Positions 25,051 through 34,868 of a stretch of DNA of 64,000 bases are shown piece after piece. The notes beneath the pieces were generated by a model, which made no database searches, was not told where the DNA came from, and saw only the letters and a list, made by a program, of their open reading frames with translations. Source of the DNA: an uncultured Bacteroides sp. (GTDB lineage Bacteria > Bacillota > Clostridia > Lachnospirales > Lachnospiraceae); assembly GCA_945913015.1 (NCBI GenBank), contig CAMECH010000005.1:1-64000 (forward strand), written 5' to 3'. The translations under genes and the position numbers were made by a program. The stretch's first letter is position 1; each line of letters opens with the position of its first letter.

Positions 25051-27831
25051 TTATTTTTCAAAATATGTGTCGAACACCTTCTTCGCAACCTCCTGGGCAC
25101 TGTCATACCCTGAGTAGCCACCTTCAAGCACTACACTTACCACTATCTGGGGATCATCCGACGGAGCAAAGCCCACAAACCATGAATGGCTGTCCTCCGA
25201 TACGTCATCAAACTGCGCTGTTCCTGTCTTTCCCGAAACTTCATAAGAAGTGTTCCTGAAACTTCTTCCTGTTCCCCTCTTGCATACTTCCCTCATAAAG
25301 CCCTTAAGTGCTTCCGCCTCACCCTCTGTAACAGGCGTTGCGTACACCTCCGGCTCGTAAGTCTCAATAACCTTATTATCTGCCGACATTATTTTCTCAA
25401 CAACATACGGCTTCATCATCACGCCATTATTGGCTATTGCAGATGTAATGACAGCATTGTGAAGCGGTGTAATCTGCGTTTTGCCCTGTCCTATCGTAGT
25501 CTGCATCTTTTCTCCGACTGATGAGGAGCCTGTCATTTTAAAGCTGCTGTTACTGTGCTCCATTGCCAGCGGAATATCCTGATTAAACAGAAAATCCTTG
25601 CAAAGTGAATTAAGCGCATCTCCGTCTATATCAAGCCCGATATTGGCGAATGCTGAATTACATGAGTTTGCAAATGCCGTGGACAGAGTTTCATATCCGT
25701 GTACCGTCGAATTATAGCAGTGAATTGTAGAGCCCATAACATCCGTACTTCCGCCGCAACTGTATCTGTAATCCTCATAATCGGGATTTTCACGCACATA
25801 CTGGAGTGCCGTAAGCATTTTAAATGTTGAGCCCGGAGGATACAACCCCTGCGTCGCACGGTTTAAAAGCACAGAATCATTGCTTGCATATGAAAGCCAT
25901 GTCTCCCACTGGTCAATTGCATCGTTCGGGTTGTAATCCGGTTTTGACACCATTGCAAGTATTTTTCCTGTGGACGGTTCCATCACAACAATTGCGCCTT
26001 TATTGTTCTCCATAGCGAGGTATGCTGCTTTCTGAAGCTGTACATCAAGCGTTGTGACAACATTGTTACCCACAAGTTTCTTTCCCGACAATTCAGTATA
26101 CGCTTTACTTACAATATTATTATCCGAGCGGAGCAGATATGTATTACACATTCCTTCAATTCCTGTCTTGCCGCGTGTTGACATTCCGACAACATGACTG
26201 AAAACCCTGCCGTAAGGATATACTCTTGATTCGCTTCCGGTCTCATCAATCTGCGTATATGCAAGAATTGAGCCGTTATTGGCCATGATACTTCCTCTTG
26301 AGACCTTCTCCTCCTGGGCGTTAGCTCTTGTATTATACGGATTTTTCAGAATTTCGGGAGCCTTTACAATATTAAACCGGACAAGATATCCCGCAAGCAG
26401 CGCAAACAGCAGTGAAAATACAATCATAATAACCGTTGTTTCCACATCGCGATTTTTCTCCTCCGCAATATCAACATCTTTTTTCTTTTTTGTGCGTACC
26501 TTCTTACCCTTAACCGTTTTGGTCTGTACAGAAGTATCACTTTCGCGCATAATGTACATTCCGTTCACTATCGCAAACATGATAATAGAACCTATCATGG
26601 AGCTCCCGCCGTAGCTTACAAACGGAAGTGTCACTCCCGTAAGCGGAATCAGCTTTATTCCGCCTCCTATGGTTAAGAACACCTGAAATGCATACGTTAT
26701 TCCGATACCTACCGCCACAAGCCTGTAAAACTGCGTTCTGCACATTGTCGCGACATTAAGAATAAGCACCAGACAGTTAAGGCACAAAAGTATCAGTCCT
26801 ATACAGAAAATAATTCCAAACTCCTCTGCCAGTGCAGAAAATATGATATCCTTCTCAGGAACAGGAATCATATTCGGACTTCCCTCATTAAGCCCTGTTC
26901 CGAACCACGAACCTGTTCCGATTGAAAACAACGACTGCGCAATCTGGTATCCCCTGTCCTCAATATATGTCCACGGATCAAGCCATATAAGAACCCTCAC
27001 ACGAATATGTGCAAAAAGTCTGTATGCAACCACAGCAGCCCCTGACCCTGCAAGCATTCCGGCAAGTATGTAATACCATTTTCTTGTTGCATCATACAGC
27101 ATAAACACATACACAACAAAAAATATAAGTGCCGCTCCGAGGTCCTTTGATGCAACCAGTATTACAACATGAAAAGCTGCCGCAAATGTTGTAACAAGCA
27201 CTCTTTTAAAAGAATCCGATGCATTAAACATTGAAGCTATAAACATGACATATATAATCTTTACAAACTCTGCCGGCTGAATGGAAAACGAACCAATCGT
27301 AATCGCAAGTTTTGCGCCAAATATTTCATCGCTTATAAGCACCGCAATAAGAAGTGCCGCACCCGCAATAAAATACAGGAAAGGCATATTTCTGAAGCTT
27401 TTTACCTTCTTTATCAGCCACGGAATAACAAGTGAAAGTATACCTCCCATTACAACAAACACAAACTGCCTCATACATTTGTCATAAGACAGTCTTGCAA
27501 GCATCACGAATCCGACTGCAATCAGCATACACATATTGTTGAGTAACAGCCTGGATGCATTTTTATATAACATTGAAAAAAGCATTAAAAATACAATAAA
27601 AAAGATTAGCTGCGCTACATACAGCACCATGAAATCCATGTTCTCATCCTTAATATACAAAATAATATATCCGAGAAAATGGAACGTGAACATAATCATG
27701 TTCTGCACTACACTTACTGCGTGTTTTGTAGCCTCTTTCTTAGTAACTGCACCGCGGAATGCTGCGTAAACATAAAACAGCATCAGCAGTGGAAATATGT
27801 ATTTTGACATTTCTGTAATTATTGAATTCAT
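25051..27831 (-). CDS. SEDS glycosyltransferase fused to class B penicillin-binding protein
   Basis: One 926-residue chain joins two peptidoglycan enzymes. Residues ~1-430 are a FtsW/RodA/SpoVE (SEDS) polymerase with about ten membrane segments and the family stretch PLTGVTLPFVSYGGSSMIGS. A Lys-rich cytoplasmic linker (GKKVRTKKKKDVD) and one more membrane helix lead into a transpeptidase domain. Its motifs are complete: Ser668-Thr-Phe-Lys671, Ser723-Cys-Asn725 and Lys868-Thr-Gly870. AAGGA lies before ATG. It follows the U32 and zapA genes, consistent with growth or division work. The pair is usually encoded by two genes. Confidence 0.93.
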   Translation of the reverse strand: MNSIITEMSKYIFPLLMLFYVYAAFRGAVTKKEATKHAVSVVQNMIMFTFHFLGYIILYIKDENMDFMVLYVAQLIFFIVFLMLFSMLYKNASRLLLNNMCMLIAVGFVMLARLSYDKCMRQFVFVVMGGILSLVIPWLIKKVKSFRNMPFLYFIAGAALLIAVLISDEIFGAKLAITIGSFSIQPAEFVKIIYVMFIASMFNASDSFKRVLVTTFAAAFHVVILVASKDLGAALIFFVVYVFMLYDATRKWYYILAGMLAGSGAAVVAYRLFAHIRVRVLIWLDPWTYIEDRGYQIAQSLFSIGTGSWFGTGLNEGSPNMIPVPEKDIIFSALAEEFGIIFCIGLILLCLNCLVLILNVATMCRTQFYRLVAVGIGITYAFQVFLTIGGGIKLIPLTGVTLPFVSYGGSSMIGSIIMFAIVNGMYIMRESDTSVQTKTVKGKKVRTKKKKDVDIAEEKNRDVETTVIMIVFSLLFALLAGYLVRFNIVKAPEILKNPYNTRANAQEEKVSRGSIMANNGSILAYTQIDETGSESRVYPYGRVFSHVVGMSTRGKTGIEGMCNTYLLRSDNNIVSKAYTELSGKKLVGNNVVTTLDVQLQKAAYLAMENNKGAIVVMEPSTGKILAMVSKPDYNPNDAIDQWETWLSYASNDSVLLNRATQGLYPPGSTFKMLTALQYVRENPDYEDYRYSCGGSTDVMGSTIHCYNSTVHGYETLSTAFANSCNSAFANIGLDIDGDALNSLCKDFLFNQDIPLAMEHSNSSFKMTGSSSVGEKMQTTIGQGKTQITPLHNAVITSAIANNGVMMKPYVVEKIMSADNKVIETYEPEVYATPVTEGEAEALKGFMREVCKRGTGRSFRNTSYEVSGKTGTAQFDDVSEDSHSWFVGFAPSDDPQIVVSVVLEGGYSGYDSAQEVAKKVFDTYFEK

Positions 27832-27867
27832 AAGTTAATCCTTTTTGAAGTCATTCAGAACATCCGG

Positions 27868-30300
27868 TTACAATATCGGGCGGCTAAAATGACCATGTGT
27901 ATAGCCGGTCCGCAAAACATTGCTGTTTACGCCTTCACACACATTTTTTGCTGCATTTATAACCTCACATATCGTCTCTTTTGTTTCATCAGTAAATATC
28001 AGCCGCAGTGTCGCCGGATTAAGCTCATTAATCTCATCTGCACTGTCAAGCAGTGATAACGGGTTTGAATTGTACATAACAGTATAACAGTCCCGGCACC
28101 TTGAAACAATACGGAAATTGCGCTTTTTAGTGTCTGTTATTGATATTTCACCGCTTTTTTTGTCACACTGCCCCCATGTCTTACGGACACAGTTTTCCGA
28201 AAGCATTACCGGAATATAGCCATATACCGTCAATTCCGAATTATCAATTCCAAGATATTTCAGTTCCTTTTGCGTAAGCTCATACGGAGCCGTATCAAAA
28301 GCAATACCGTCAATTTCTTTTGCATACAGCCCTCTTGCCCGTCTGTTCATCGCATAAAGCCCAGCATCCGTTATAAGCTTTGCTTCTTTAAAATGTTTCT
28401 TAAAAATACCGGCAGTCTCAAGATTTCTAACAAGCCATGCATCTGCGCCGGCATCTCTGTATTCATCCACAGCTTTGACAAGCCTTGCAATCGTTTTTCC
28501 TTTCACTACATACGGCATTGCAACATATGCTTTTCTGCCCGAATCATGGATTAATGCTATGTCTTTTTTTAATGAAGCCGCATCTTTATATGCCTCCTCA
28601 TCAATATAAACACCTGCAACAAAAGGATTTGAAAGCACTGCCGCAAGCTTTTCCTCATCGGGTTTTGGCATATCAAGCATGACATTAATCCCGGTCTTTT
28701 GCCGTTGATTTTCCGTGCAGTTATTTATACGGTTATTTGCACAATTATCTGCGCAATTATCTGCGCATTCATTGACATATTCATTGACGCATTCATTTAC
28801 ATTTTCCGTGCGCCTTGCATATTTTTCTTTAAGGGCCTCCGTCAGTGCCTCAAGCGCATTTCTTCTCAGCTCATTAAGCTGTCCGTTAGACATAAATATA
28901 TTGTCGTCCATTGAAATCTCAAGTGACTCAAATACATACGGCGTTTCTTTAGTTTTATTAATCTGTGTATACACGCCTTCCTTTGTGAGCGGGCGCTTAA
29001 TTGCAGGCATCACCGCTTCACCGGTACCTTCTGCGTACACGTCATCCTTCCATACAAGAAGTCTTGCATTGCACCCTTCTGAAAGTGTAACAATTCCGCT
29101 GACAGGTATTTTTTTATCTGAGGCAACATATTCCTTATTAAGTGCGCAGGCAAGACTTTTATTGCGTGTCCTGTACAGCTTTCTCCCGATTTGCATGCGG
29201 TAATTCTTAGGGAGCCGCAGGACAACTTTACTTTCACGGTCATAATTTTCACCGAGTGTATAATCAAAATCTTTTTCTATTTCAATCACATCACCCGCGT
29301 TCAGCTTAAGAAGCGCCCTGCATACGGCACTTCCCGGTTTGGAATCAACCACCTCCAGCACACAGGTGCCCTGATGATTGGGCCGTTCAAGCGATACCAT
29401 ATTTCTCCCTTTATCCCCAGAGTAGTATCCCTGTGAAAATCCGCCTCTGTTATAAAGGTCGGACAGTTTTATGATATCATCATCAGACACCTTATAATGC
29501 TCTTTGCCTTTAGAAAGAAACTCATCAACATATTTTCTGTAAACGGAAACAACGCCTGCGACATATTCGCTGCTTTTCATTCTTCCTTCAATTTTCAGTG
29601 AGTCAACTCCTGCTTCTATCATATCCGGGAGTTTTGAAAGCGTACACATATCTTTAAGGCTCAGTGGGTATTTCCCGTCATACATCATTCTGCATGGCTG
29701 TGCACACCGGCCTCTGTTGCCGCTTCTGTCGCCAAGCATACTGCTAAGAAGACACTGTCCTGAGTAGGAATAACAGAGGGCACCGTGCACAAAGCTCTCT
29801 ATCTCAATATCAACATTACTGTCTATTTCCCTGATATCTCTTATATTCAGTTCACGTGCCGGTACTACCCTTGACGCTCCCATTTCTTTCAGAAGTTTTG
29901 CCCCATATGGTCCTGTGACAGCCATCTGTGTGCTTGCGTGAATGTCAAGTCCCGGAAAACTGTTTTTTATAAGATCAAAGACGCCCCAGTCCTGTACTAT
30001 CACCGCATCAAGTCCAGCCTTGTAATATGGCTCAAGATAGCTGTACAGCGCATTTTCCAATTCACTATCCTTAAGAAGCGTGTTGACGGTAAGATAAACC
30101 TTTCTGTCTCTTGCATGCGCAAAATCAAGAGCCTTAAGCAGTTCATCTTTCTCAAAATTCCCTGCATATGCTCTTGCTCCAAATGCGCTTCCGCCAAGAT
30201 ATACCGCATCTGCGCCTGCATTTATCGCTGCCCTGAAAGCCTCAAATGTTCCGGCCGGTGCCAGCAGTTCAACCTGTCTTTTTGATAATGACTGATTCAA
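27868..30300 (-). CDS. U32 family peptidase / RNA hydroxylation-type protein
   Basis: The 810-residue protein begins with the U32 barrel (VELLAPAGTFEAFRAAINAGADAVYLGG). It contains SFVHGALCYSYSGQCLLSS and GNRGRCAQPCRM, the Cys cluster expected to bind an iron-sulfur centre. A DUF3656 collagenase-like region follows, then a second barrel ending in SRCRDCYTVMYNS. In E. coli a relative (RlhA) hydroxylates 23S rRNA. The start is TTG at 30300, with GGAGAGAG four bases before. An odd Asn/Cys-rich linker (about residues 500-535) separates the halves. It is downstream of zapA. Confidence 0.88.
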   Translation of the reverse strand: MNQSLSKRQVELLAPAGTFEAFRAAINAGADAVYLGGSAFGARAYAGNFEKDELLKALDFAHARDRKVYLTVNTLLKDSELENALYSYLEPYYKAGLDAVIVQDWGVFDLIKNSFPGLDIHASTQMAVTGPYGAKLLKEMGASRVVPARELNIRDIREIDSNVDIEIESFVHGALCYSYSGQCLLSSMLGDRSGNRGRCAQPCRMMYDGKYPLSLKDMCTLSKLPDMIEAGVDSLKIEGRMKSSEYVAGVVSVYRKYVDEFLSKGKEHYKVSDDDIIKLSDLYNRGGFSQGYYSGDKGRNMVSLERPNHQGTCVLEVVDSKPGSAVCRALLKLNAGDVIEIEKDFDYTLGENYDRESKVVLRLPKNYRMQIGRKLYRTRNKSLACALNKEYVASDKKIPVSGIVTLSEGCNARLLVWKDDVYAEGTGEAVMPAIKRPLTKEGVYTQINKTKETPYVFESLEISMDDNIFMSNGQLNELRRNALEALTEALKEKYARRTENVNECVNEYVNECADNCADNCANNRINNCTENQRQKTGINVMLDMPKPDEEKLAAVLSNPFVAGVYIDEEAYKDAASLKKDIALIHDSGRKAYVAMPYVVKGKTIARLVKAVDEYRDAGADAWLVRNLETAGIFKKHFKEAKLITDAGLYAMNRRARGLYAKEIDGIAFDTAPYELTQKELKYLGIDNSELTVYGYIPVMLSENCVRKTWGQCDKKSGEISITDTKKRNFRIVSRCRDCYTVMYNSNPLSLLDSADEINELNPATLRLIFTDETKETICEVINAAKNVCEGVNSNVLRTGYTHGHFSRPIL
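28715..28802 (-). repeat. Low-complexity 12-bp repeats encoding an Asn/Cys linker
   Basis: Imperfect units such as ATTCATTGACGC and CAATTATCTGCG repeat in tandem inside the U32 gene. They encode runs like NECVNEYVNEC and ADNCADNCANN. This unusual linker may vary in length between strains. Confidence 0.7.
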
Positions 30301-30365
30301 ATTACTCTCTCCATTCCTGTTAAGACATTTCTGTCATTGAGGCAGCCGTCAAATCTGCCGGCTAC

Positions 30366-30396
30366 AAAAAACACCCGTGCCCAAACGACACGGATG
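30366..30396 (-). terminator. Terminator-like hairpin after zapA
   Basis: CATCCGTG pairs with CACGGGTG on the minus strand, followed by TTTTTT. It lies between zapA and the U32 gene, so zapA may be partly uncoupled from the genes below. Confidence 0.75.
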
Positions 30397-30405
30397 CAAT
30401 ATTAA

Positions 30406-30813
30406 TTACTTCTTGGAAGCTTCCAGTTCCGTCTCAAGCCTGACTACGTTTTTCTGAAGTTTTCCAATCTCTGCTTTAAGTTCCTTAATTTCTTTGACTG
30501 AAGCATCATTTTTAATCTGTGCCGCTATCAGCTCATGTTTAAGGTCATATATTTCCTTATCCTTTGCCGAAATGTCATTTTCAAGGGCATCAGCATTTTT
30601 CTTTGCTTTGAAATAATCGTCAGCAATATTCAGGTACATCATGTTAGCCCTAACTTCCGCAGACAGGCGACGAAAATTGTCATCACTTGTCATCTCATTT
30701 AATTTGTTATTAATGTACGTAGCGACCTTCTGAAGATATTCTTCGCTCTCATATCCGCTTAAAGTATACACCTTGCCGCCCAAAATCACTTCCGTGTTGT
30801 TCTTTGATGGCAT
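30406..30813 (-). CDS. zapA: Cell division protein ZapA
   Basis: ZapA binds FtsZ and stabilises the division ring. The N-terminal domain is visible as TEVILGGKVYTLSGYESEEYLQKVATYINNKLNEM, followed by a long coiled coil (about residues 70-135: KDKEIYDLKHELIAAQIKND, then KEIKELKAEIGKLQKNVVRLETEL). 135 aa is typical of Firmicutes ZapA. ATG 30813 follows GGAGG with a six-base gap. Confidence 0.9.
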   Translation of the reverse strand: MPSKNNTEVILGGKVYTLSGYESEEYLQKVATYINNKLNEMTSDDNFRRLSAEVRANMMYLNIADDYFKAKKNADALENDISAKDKEIYDLKHELIAAQIKNDASVKEIKELKAEIGKLQKNVVRLETELEASKK

Positions 30814-30898
30814 ATCCGTCCTCCTCACATCGTCTGTATATCGGTTGTCTGCATAAACATAACTGTTACCTGATACTTTTTGCCGGCTGCCTGCTTTA

Positions 30899-32440
30899 TT
30901 ATTTTTTGATAAGCAGGCTTTCGCCTGTCATCTCAGCAGGCTTTTGCATTCCCATCATCTCAATTAATGTAGGTACAATATCCGCAAGACGTCCTCCGTC
31001 TCTCAGTGTGTACGCATCATCATAGTTTACAAGAATAAATGGAACCGGGTTGGTTGTATGTGCCGTAAATGATGCCCCTGTCTCCTCATCTATAAGTTTC
31101 TCGGCATTACCGTGGTCAGCACAGATAAACATCTGTCCGTCTACCTTCTTAATTGCTTCAACAGTGCGTCCGACACATTCATCCACAGTTTCAATAGCCT
31201 TTACAACAGCATCAATCACACCTGTATGTCCTACCATATCAGGATTGGCAAAATTGGTAATAATTACATCGTATTTGCCTGATTCAATTGCTTCAACCAG
31301 CTTATCACATACCTCAGGCGCACTCATTTCAGGCTGTAAATCATATGTTGCCACCTTCGGTGACTTAACGAGAATTCTGTCCTCGCCCTTATTAGGCTCC
31401 TCAATGCCGCCGTTAAAGAAAAATGTAACATGTGCATATTTCTCTGTTTCGGCAATTCTGCACTGTGTCATATTGTTTGCTGCCAAAAACTCACCAAATG
31501 TATTGTTGATTGAAACCTTCTTAAATGCAACACTCTTATTAGGAATTGTTACATCATACTCCGTAAAGCATACGTATTTAACATTCTTACGTGGTCCTCT
31601 GTTAAATCCTGTAAACTCATCATCACAAAAACATCTTGTTATCTCTCTTGCACGGTCAGGTCTGAAGTTGTAGCAGATTACAGAATCTCCGTCCTTAATA
31701 ACTGCAACAGGTTCTCCGTTCTTCTTAATAATAGTAGGTACAACAAACTCATCTGTCTTTCCGTCAGCATATGATGCTTCCATAGCTGAAACTGCGTCAG
31801 AAGCCTCTGCGCCGATTCCCTTGGTAAGTGCATTGTAAGCAGCTTCCACTCTGTCCCAGCGGTTATCTCTGTCCATCGCATAATAACGTCCTGTAAGTGA
31901 CGCAATCTCACCTACTCCAAGCTCTTCCATCTTGGCAAGGACTGTCTTTACATATCCGAGACCGCCGTCTGTAGGCGTATCACGTCCGTCCATAAAGCCG
32001 TGCAGATATACATTCTTTAATCCCTCACGCTTTGCAAGCTCAAGAAGTGCAAGGATATGTGTAATATGGCTGTGTACACCGCCGTCTGAAAGGAGTCCGA
32101 ACAAATGGAGTGATGAATTATTCTTTTTGCAGTTCTCAACAGCCTCAAGAAACGCTTCATTCTTGAAGAAATCTCCGTCCTCTATCTCCTTTGTTATTCT
32201 TGTAAGTTCCTGATATACAATACGGCCTGCACCCATATTGAGGTGTCCGACCTCTGAATTACCCATCTGACCATCAGGAAGTCCTACTGCCATGCCGCTT
32301 GCATATCCCTTTACATATGGATATTCTTTCATAAGCCTGTCCATAACAGGCGTCTTTGCGTTGGCAATACCATTTCCTTCCTTCTTGTCATTCAAACCGT
32401 ATCCGTCAAGTATCATAAGAACTGTAGGTCTTTTACTCAT
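30899..32440 (-). CDS. gpmI: 2,3-bisphosphoglycerate-independent phosphoglycerate mutase
   Basis: This Mn-dependent enzyme interconverts 3- and 2-phosphoglycerate. The N-terminal VLMILDGYGLND motif and MGNSEVGHLNMGAGR, which carries the phosphorylated Ser, are present. So are GRYYAMDRDNRWDR and the C-terminal metal site ADHGNAE. Length of 513 aa is normal. ATG 32440 follows GGAGG. It is the last of four glycolytic genes in order gapA-pgk-tpiA-gpmI. A tpiA terminator lies between it and tpiA. Confidence 0.97.
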   Translation of the reverse strand: MSKRPTVLMILDGYGLNDKKEGNGIANAKTPVMDRLMKEYPYVKGYASGMAVGLPDGQMGNSEVGHLNMGAGRIVYQELTRITKEIEDGDFFKNEAFLEAVENCKKNNSSLHLFGLLSDGGVHSHITHILALLELAKREGLKNVYLHGFMDGRDTPTDGGLGYVKTVLAKMEELGVGEIASLTGRYYAMDRDNRWDRVEAAYNALTKGIGAEASDAVSAMEASYADGKTDEFVVPTIIKKNGEPVAVIKDGDSVICYNFRPDRAREITRCFCDDEFTGFNRGPRKNVKYVCFTEYDVTIPNKSVAFKKVSINNTFGEFLAANNMTQCRIAETEKYAHVTFFFNGGIEEPNKGEDRILVKSPKVATYDLQPEMSAPEVCDKLVEAIESGKYDVIITNFANPDMVGHTGVIDAVVKAIETVDECVGRTVEAIKKVDGQMFICADHGNAEKLIDEETGASFTAHTTNPVPFILVNYDDAYTLRDGGRLADIVPTLIEMMGMQKPAEMTGESLLIKK

Positions 32441-32549
32441 GCTAATCCTCCATACCAGAGCGCATGCCCCTAAAGCAATACGCAAAAAATCATATCTTTT
32501 AAATTATTCTACAGTCTAATATGATACCACATTCAGTCAAAGTATGCAA

Positions 32550-32604
32550 TGAAAAAAGAACCGTTGCACAACTGATATTCTCAGCTGTGCAGCAGTCTCT
32601 TTTT
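32550..32604 (-). terminator. Terminator after tpiA
   Basis: AAGAGACTGCTGCACAGCTGA pairs, with a few G-U pairs, with TCAGTTGTGCAACGGTTCTT on the minus strand, followed by a T6 tract. Confidence 0.85.
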
Positions 32605-32622
32605 ACACTCTCTTCATATGCT

Positions 32623-33378
32623 TTAATTATTGCGTCCGGCTTCCACAATATCACAGAATTCCGGTTTCAGGCTCGCACCGCCGACAAGTCCCCCGTCTAT
32701 ATCCGGCATGGCAAAAAGCTCTGCAGCATTGGAAGCATTCACACTTCCGCCATACAGCACGCGGATATTGGCAGCAGTTTCATTATCATAAATCTCAGAA
32801 AGACATTTCCTTATGGCTGCGCAAACCTCCTGTGCCTGAGCGCTTGTAGCAACTCTTCCCGTTCCTATAGCCCATATCGGTTCATAGGCAATTATTGTAT
32901 TAAGTGCATCATCCTTGCTTACATTGCTGTATGCAGATTTAATCTGTCCGTCCACAAAGTCTATTGTTTCGCCTGCTTCTCTTTGCTCTAAAGTCTCACC
33001 ACAGCAGATAACAGGAATAATCTGATGCTCAATTGCCTTAAGTATTTTCTTATTAATCATATCATTGTCTTCGCCAAAAATCTGTCTTCTCTCTGAATGA
33101 CCTATAATGACATACTCTGCACCGGCATCCTTAAGCATAAGTGCTGATATCTCGCCTGTATATGCTCCCTGCTCCTCATAAAACATATTCTCGGCACCTA
33201 TTTTTATATCAGTTCCCGAAACTGCCTCAACCGCACCGGTCAGTGAAATTGCCGGAACGCAAAACAAAACATCAACGCCTTCGGTAGATATCTTATCCTT
33301 CATCTGAGTAAGAATCTGCTTTGTCTCACTTGGTGTTTTATTCATTTTCCAATTACCTGCAATAACCTTCTTCCTCAT
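32623..33378 (-). CDS. tpiA: Triosephosphate isomerase
   Basis: The enzyme interconverts dihydroxyacetone phosphate and glyceraldehyde 3-phosphate. All catalytic residues are in place: Lys11 (NWKMN), His94 (IIGHSERR) and Glu166 ([11 protein letters not shown]), with the phosphate loop YGGSVN near the end. Length 251 aa is normal. ATG 33378 follows GGAGG; the longer frame is only leader. It has its own promoter at 33463. Confidence 0.98.
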   Translation of the reverse strand: MRKKVIAGNWKMNKTPSETKQILTQMKDKISTEGVDVLFCVPAISLTGAVEAVSGTDIKIGAENMFYEEQGAYTGEISALMLKDAGAEYVIIGHSERRQIFGEDNDMINKKILKAIEHQIIPVICCGETLEQREAGETIDFVDGQIKSAYSNVSKDDALNTIIAYEPIWAIGTGRVATSAQAQEVCAAIRKCLSEIYDNETAANIRVLYGGSVNASNAAELFAMPDIDGGLVGGASLKPEFCDIVEAGRNN

Positions 33379-33462
33379 AACTACATCCTCCAAATATGTT
33401 ATATCCCCACAACATATGTGCCTTTCCCGTTCACACGGCACACCTACATAACTAATAAATGT

Positions 33463-33491
33463 ATTATACTACTATTTGTATAATTTTGCAA
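33463..33491 (-). promoter_or_regulatory. Promoter of tpiA
   Basis: TTGCAA, 17 bases, TATAAT on the minus strand. It lies just past the pgk terminator and gives a leader of about 80 bases. Confidence 0.75.
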
Positions 33492-33511
33492 AACTAATAT
33501 GTAAATTTTGC

Positions 33512-33552
33512 AAAAAAAGAACCTTTGACGCTGTAAGCATTTCAAAGGTTCT
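33512..33552 (-). terminator. Terminator after pgk
   Basis: AGAACCTTTGA and TCAAAGGTTCT form an 11-bp perfect stem with a 13-base loop, followed by T7 on the minus strand. Confidence 0.93.
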
Positions 33553-33587
33553 GAAAATTTACATATTTTGATAAAATTTTTATATTA

Positions 33588-34781
33588 TTACTTATCGTTA
33601 GCTGCTGCAACGCCCGGAAGTTCCTTACCCTCAAGGAATTCAAGTGAAGCTCCGCCGCCTGTTGAAATATGAGTCATCTTATCGCCAAAGCCAAGATTAT
33701 TAACAGCAGAAGCTGAATCACCACCACCGATGATTGTTGTAGCATCCTTAAGGTCAGCAAGTGCTTCTGCAACAGCGATTGTTCCCTTAGCAAAGTTATC
33801 AAACTCAAACACGCCCATTGGTCCGTTCCATACAACAGTCTTGGCATCCTTAAGCGCTTCCTTGTAAAGCTCGCATGTCTTTGGTCCGATATCCATACCC
33901 ATATCGTCGGCTTCCTGATGTCCGGCCTGAACAACGCGGAAAGGTGTGTCATTCTTAAATTCTTTGCTTACTACAGTATCAATAGGAATAAGAAGCTTAA
34001 CGCCCTTGTTCTTTGCCTTCTCCATCATTTCCTTAGCATACTCAAGGTAATCGTCCTCTACAAGTGACTGTCCTACGCTACCGCCGTTAGCCTTCTGGAA
34101 TGTATATGACATACCGCCTCCGATAATAAGTGTATCAACCTTATCAAGAAGGTTATTGATAACAGAAATCTTTGAAGAAACCTTTGAACCGCCAAGGATT
34201 GCAACAAACGGACGAACCGGATTGTTTACTGCGTTACCGAGGAAATCAATCTCCTTCTGCATAAGATATCCGACAACAGCTGTATCAACAAACTTTGTAA
34301 CACCGACATTTGAGCAGTGTGCTCTGTGGGCTGTACCAAATGCATCATTTACAAATACATCACAGATTGAAGCAAGATCCTTGCTGAATTCCTCTCCGTT
34401 CTTTGTCTCTTCTGCTCTGAAACGTGTGTTTTCAAGAAGAATAACATCTCCGTCATTCATTGCAGCTACTGCAGCCTTTGCATTCTCTCCTACTACTGTA
34501 TCATCAGCAGCAAACTTAACCTCCTGACCGAGAAGCTCTGTAAGTCTCTTAGCAACAGGTGCAAGTGAAAATGCTGCGTCCGGTCCCTTCGGCTTGCCAA
34601 GGTGTGAGCAGAGAATAATCTTTCCACCGTCATTAATCAGCTTCTTAATAGTCGGAAGCGCTGCAACAAGACGGTTCTCATCTGTAATTTTTCCATCAAT
34701 GAGAGGCACGTTAAAGTCACATCTTACAAGGACTCTCTTTCCCTTTACATTGATATCGTCAACTGATTTCTTATTAAGCAT
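33588..34781 (-). CDS. pgk: Phosphoglycerate kinase
   Basis: The enzyme makes ATP from 1,3-bisphosphoglycerate. The substrate motif [12 protein letters not shown], the [12 protein letters not shown] segment, the nucleotide motif [17 protein letters not shown] and the [13 protein letters not shown] end are all visible. Length is 397 aa. I choose ATG 34781, because the ATG at 34787 is only three bases from GGAGG. The 25-base gap after the gapA hairpin leaves no room for a normal promoter. Confidence 0.97.
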   Translation of the reverse strand: MLNKKSVDDINVKGKRVLVRCDFNVPLIDGKITDENRLVAALPTIKKLINDGGKIILCSHLGKPKGPDAAFSLAPVAKRLTELLGQEVKFAADDTVVGENAKAAVAAMNDGDVILLENTRFRAEETKNGEEFSKDLASICDVFVNDAFGTAHRAHCSNVGVTKFVDTAVVGYLMQKEIDFLGNAVNNPVRPFVAILGGSKVSSKISVINNLLDKVDTLIIGGGMSYTFQKANGGSVGQSLVEDDYLEYAKEMMEKAKNKGVKLLIPIDTVVSKEFKNDTPFRVVQAGHQEADDMGMDIGPKTCELYKEALKDAKTVVWNGPMGVFEFDNFAKGTIAVAEALADLKDATTIIGGGDSASAVNNLGFGDKMTHISTGGGASLEFLEGKELPGVAAANDK

Positions 34782-34812
34782 TATCATAATCCTCCATATA
34801 AATACTTATTTT

Positions 34813-34850
34813 AAAAATGAGTCCGGACAGTTTCCTATACCGGACTCATT
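34813..34850 (-). terminator. Terminator-like hairpin between gapA and pgk
   Basis: AATGAGTCCGG and CCGGACTCATT form an 11-bp stem on the minus strand, followed by TTTAAAAT. With no promoter before pgk, it may act as a partial terminator or an mRNA-stabilising 3' end. Confidence 0.75.
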
Positions 34851-34868
34851 AGTTAAGCTACTTTCAAA

